This document shows positions 4,322-5,387 of a stretch of 5,387 bases of DNA, one piece after another. Origin of the DNA: Ruminococcaceae bacterium UBA7067 (lineage in GTDB: Bacteria; Bacillota; Clostridia; Oscillospirales; Acutalibacteraceae); the NCBI GenBank assembly GCA_002493755.1, contig DKZT01000057.1, positions 576 to 5,962 on the forward strand, read 5' to 3'. The notes under the pieces were generated by a model. That model saw nothing but the letters and a program-made list of their open reading frames with translations. It had not been told where the DNA came from and did not search any database. A program made the translations under genes and the position numbers. How positions within the stretch are numbered: position 1 is the stretch's first letter; each line of letters begins with the position of its first letter.

Positions 4322-5360
4322 TTTTGAACCATCCTTTCGTGCCATTTGCGATTTTTACAAGGAACAGCATTACAGGCACTTCGGTTAGTACGCCTACTGT
4401 GGTAGCCAATGCTGCCGGAGAGGTTGTGCCGAACAAGGCGATAGCAACAGCAACGGCAAGTTCAAAGAAATTTGAAGCTCCGATCATTCCTGCGGGAGCC
4501 GCTATTTTATAGGGTAATTTCAAAATTCTGCAAGCTACATAAGCGATAGCAAAAATTAAGAATGTCTGTAAAATCAACGGAACAGCAATCAAAATGATAT
4601 GCAGCGGATTTTCCAAGATGATATTTCCTTGAAATGAGAAAATCATAACCAGCGTCAACAGTAATCCGATTGTTGTTATCCCATCGAATTTCTTAATAAA
4701 GATGTTCTCGAAATAATCCTTACCCTTTTTCTTTGTTACAAAGTACCGTGTCAGCAGACCACCCGCAAGAGGTATGACTACAAACAGAACAACTGACAAA
4801 ATCAATGTGTCCCACGGTACTGATACATTTGAAACACCAAGTAAGAATTTGACAATCGGAACAAAGGCCACAAGGATAATTAGGTCATTCGTTGCAACCT
4901 GTACTACGGTGTAAGCCGGATCACCTTTTGTAAGACTGCTCCAAACAAACACCATAGCAGTACAAGGTGCAGCGCCGAGCAAAACTGCCCCAGCGAGATA
5001 TTCGGTTGCAAGGTCAGGCGTAATAAACGCCTTGAAGATTACAAAGAAAAACAGGCTGGCAATTCCGTACATTGTGAAAGGCTTTATCAGCCAATTTGTA
5101 ACCCAAGTTACAAATAACCCTTTCGGATTTTTCCCGACATTTTTAATGCTTTTGAAGTCCACTTTCATCATCATAGGATAAATCATCAACCAGATTAAAA
5201 TTGCCATAGGGATAGAAACTTTGGCATACTCAAAACGGTTTAGGAAGTCGGGAATTTGGGGTAGGAACTTTCCGATCAGAATACCCGCAGCCATACAAAG
5301 AATAACCCATACAGTCAGGTATTTCTGAAATACGCTGATACCGCCTTTCTCTTTGCTCAT
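4314..5360 (-). CDS. acr3: ACR3-family arsenite efflux permease
   Basis: A 348-residue membrane protein of the bile/arsenite/riboflavin transporter (BART) superfamily with about ten hydrophobic segments, near residues 15-33, 48-66, 83-110, 121-142, 155-174, 184-207, 227-245, 255-279, 285-310 and 317-336. Key family marks are present: the cysteine in segment 4 (C133 in GAAPCTAMVFVWS) and the glutamate in segment 9 (E300 in ASNFFELAVAVAIALFG), which correspond to residues shown to be essential in other ACR3 proteins. VDFKSIKNVGKNPKG after segment 2 is also typical. It exports arsenite using the proton motive force. The length is normal for the family. The ATG at 5360 follows a very strong AGGAGGTGAT site. 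The operon promoter, and perhaps arsR, would lie beyond the right edge. Confidence 0.95.
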   Translation of the reverse strand: MSKEKGGISVFQKYLTVWVILCMAAGILIGKFLPQIPDFLNRFEYAKVSIPMAILIWLMIYPMMMKVDFKSIKNVGKNPKGLFVTWVTNWLIKPFTMYGIASLFFFVIFKAFITPDLATEYLAGAVLLGAAPCTAMVFVWSSLTKGDPAYTVVQVATNDLIILVAFVPIVKFLLGVSNVSVPWDTLILSVVLFVVIPLAGGLLTRYFVTKKKGKDYFENIFIKKFDGITTIGLLLTLVMIFSFQGNIILENPLHIILIAVPLILQTFLIFAIAYVACRILKLPYKIAAPAGMIGASNFFELAVAVAIALFGTTSPAALATTVGVLTEVPVMLFLVKIANGTKGWFKNG

Positions 5361-5363
5361 AGG

Positions 5364-5373
5364 ATCACCTCCT
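5364..5373 (-). promoter_or_regulatory. Strong ribosome binding site of acr3
   Basis: The minus strand reads AGGAGGTGAT three bases before the acr3 ATG, a near-complete match to the end of 16S rRNA. It settles the start codon and suggests high translation of the permease. Confidence 0.85.
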
Positions 5374-5387
5374 ACAATAATAAATAA

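Noticed and set aside
3920..4345. ArsC starting at the upstream ATG at 4345
   Set aside because: That start adds eight residues not found in the family and lies further inside acr3. The ATG at 4321 has a better placed ribosome binding site and gives the usual N-terminus.
4324..4512. Plus-strand frame opposite the end of acr3
   Set aside because: It is a mirror of the strongly coding ACR3 frame and has no features of its own.
1..5387. CRISPR array, tRNA, rRNA, insertion sequence, attachment site or transfer origin
   Set aside because: No regularly spaced repeats, no cloverleaf or rRNA-like stretch and no transposase were seen. The element end should lie beyond the left edge past int, so an attachment site is not expected inside the window.

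Overview
The window looks like one end of an integrative and conjugative element (ICE) of a low-to-mid GC Gram-positive anaerobe, most likely a gut clostridium (Lachnospiraceae/Ruminococcaceae type). Three things suggest this: strong AGGAGG-type ribosome binding sites before almost every gene, a sigma-like protein of the kind carried by clostridial Tn916/Tn1549-like elements, and the gene order. All securely recognised genes lie on the minus strand and read from right to left.

Right part (about 3510-5387): an arsenic resistance cargo operon. An ACR3 arsenite efflux permease (4314-5360) overlaps by 8 bases an arsenate reductase ArsC (3920-4321). The reading frame directly after ArsC is a winged-helix (OmpR C-terminal type) regulator that is broken by an in-frame TAA and has no standard start codon. 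A hairpin terminator at 3470-3501 closes the operon.

Middle part (about 2400-3470): a stand-alone sigma-70 region 4-like protein (2474-2944), comparable in position to orf7 of Tn916. It has a terminator behind it (2405-2450) and an elaborate leader in front. On the minus strand the leader holds a perfect TATAAT box, a hairpin over a ribosome binding site, a short reading frame, two intrinsic terminator-like hairpins, and a long hairpin that hides the ribosome binding site of the sigma gene. One 96-codon frame stays open through all of these hairpins and stops inside the sigma ribosome binding site. This resembles a leader controlled by attenuation and translational coupling, and it is the most interesting observation here.

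Left part (1-2400): the integration module. A MazF/PemK-family protein with an extra Cys-rich tail (1312-1836) is followed closely by an excisionase-like small winged-helix protein (1082-1300). A tyrosine integrase (980 to beyond the left edge) follows, with its own promoter. The GC-richer stretch 1861-2404 has no certain gene. It holds two competing small candidate frames on opposite strands and several inverted repeats.

Inferred working model: Int and Xis cut and join the element, the sigma-like protein and the broken winged-helix gene belong to its regulatory set, and ACR3 with ArsC give the host arsenic resistance. No attachment site, transfer origin, CRISPR array, tRNA or rRNA was seen.
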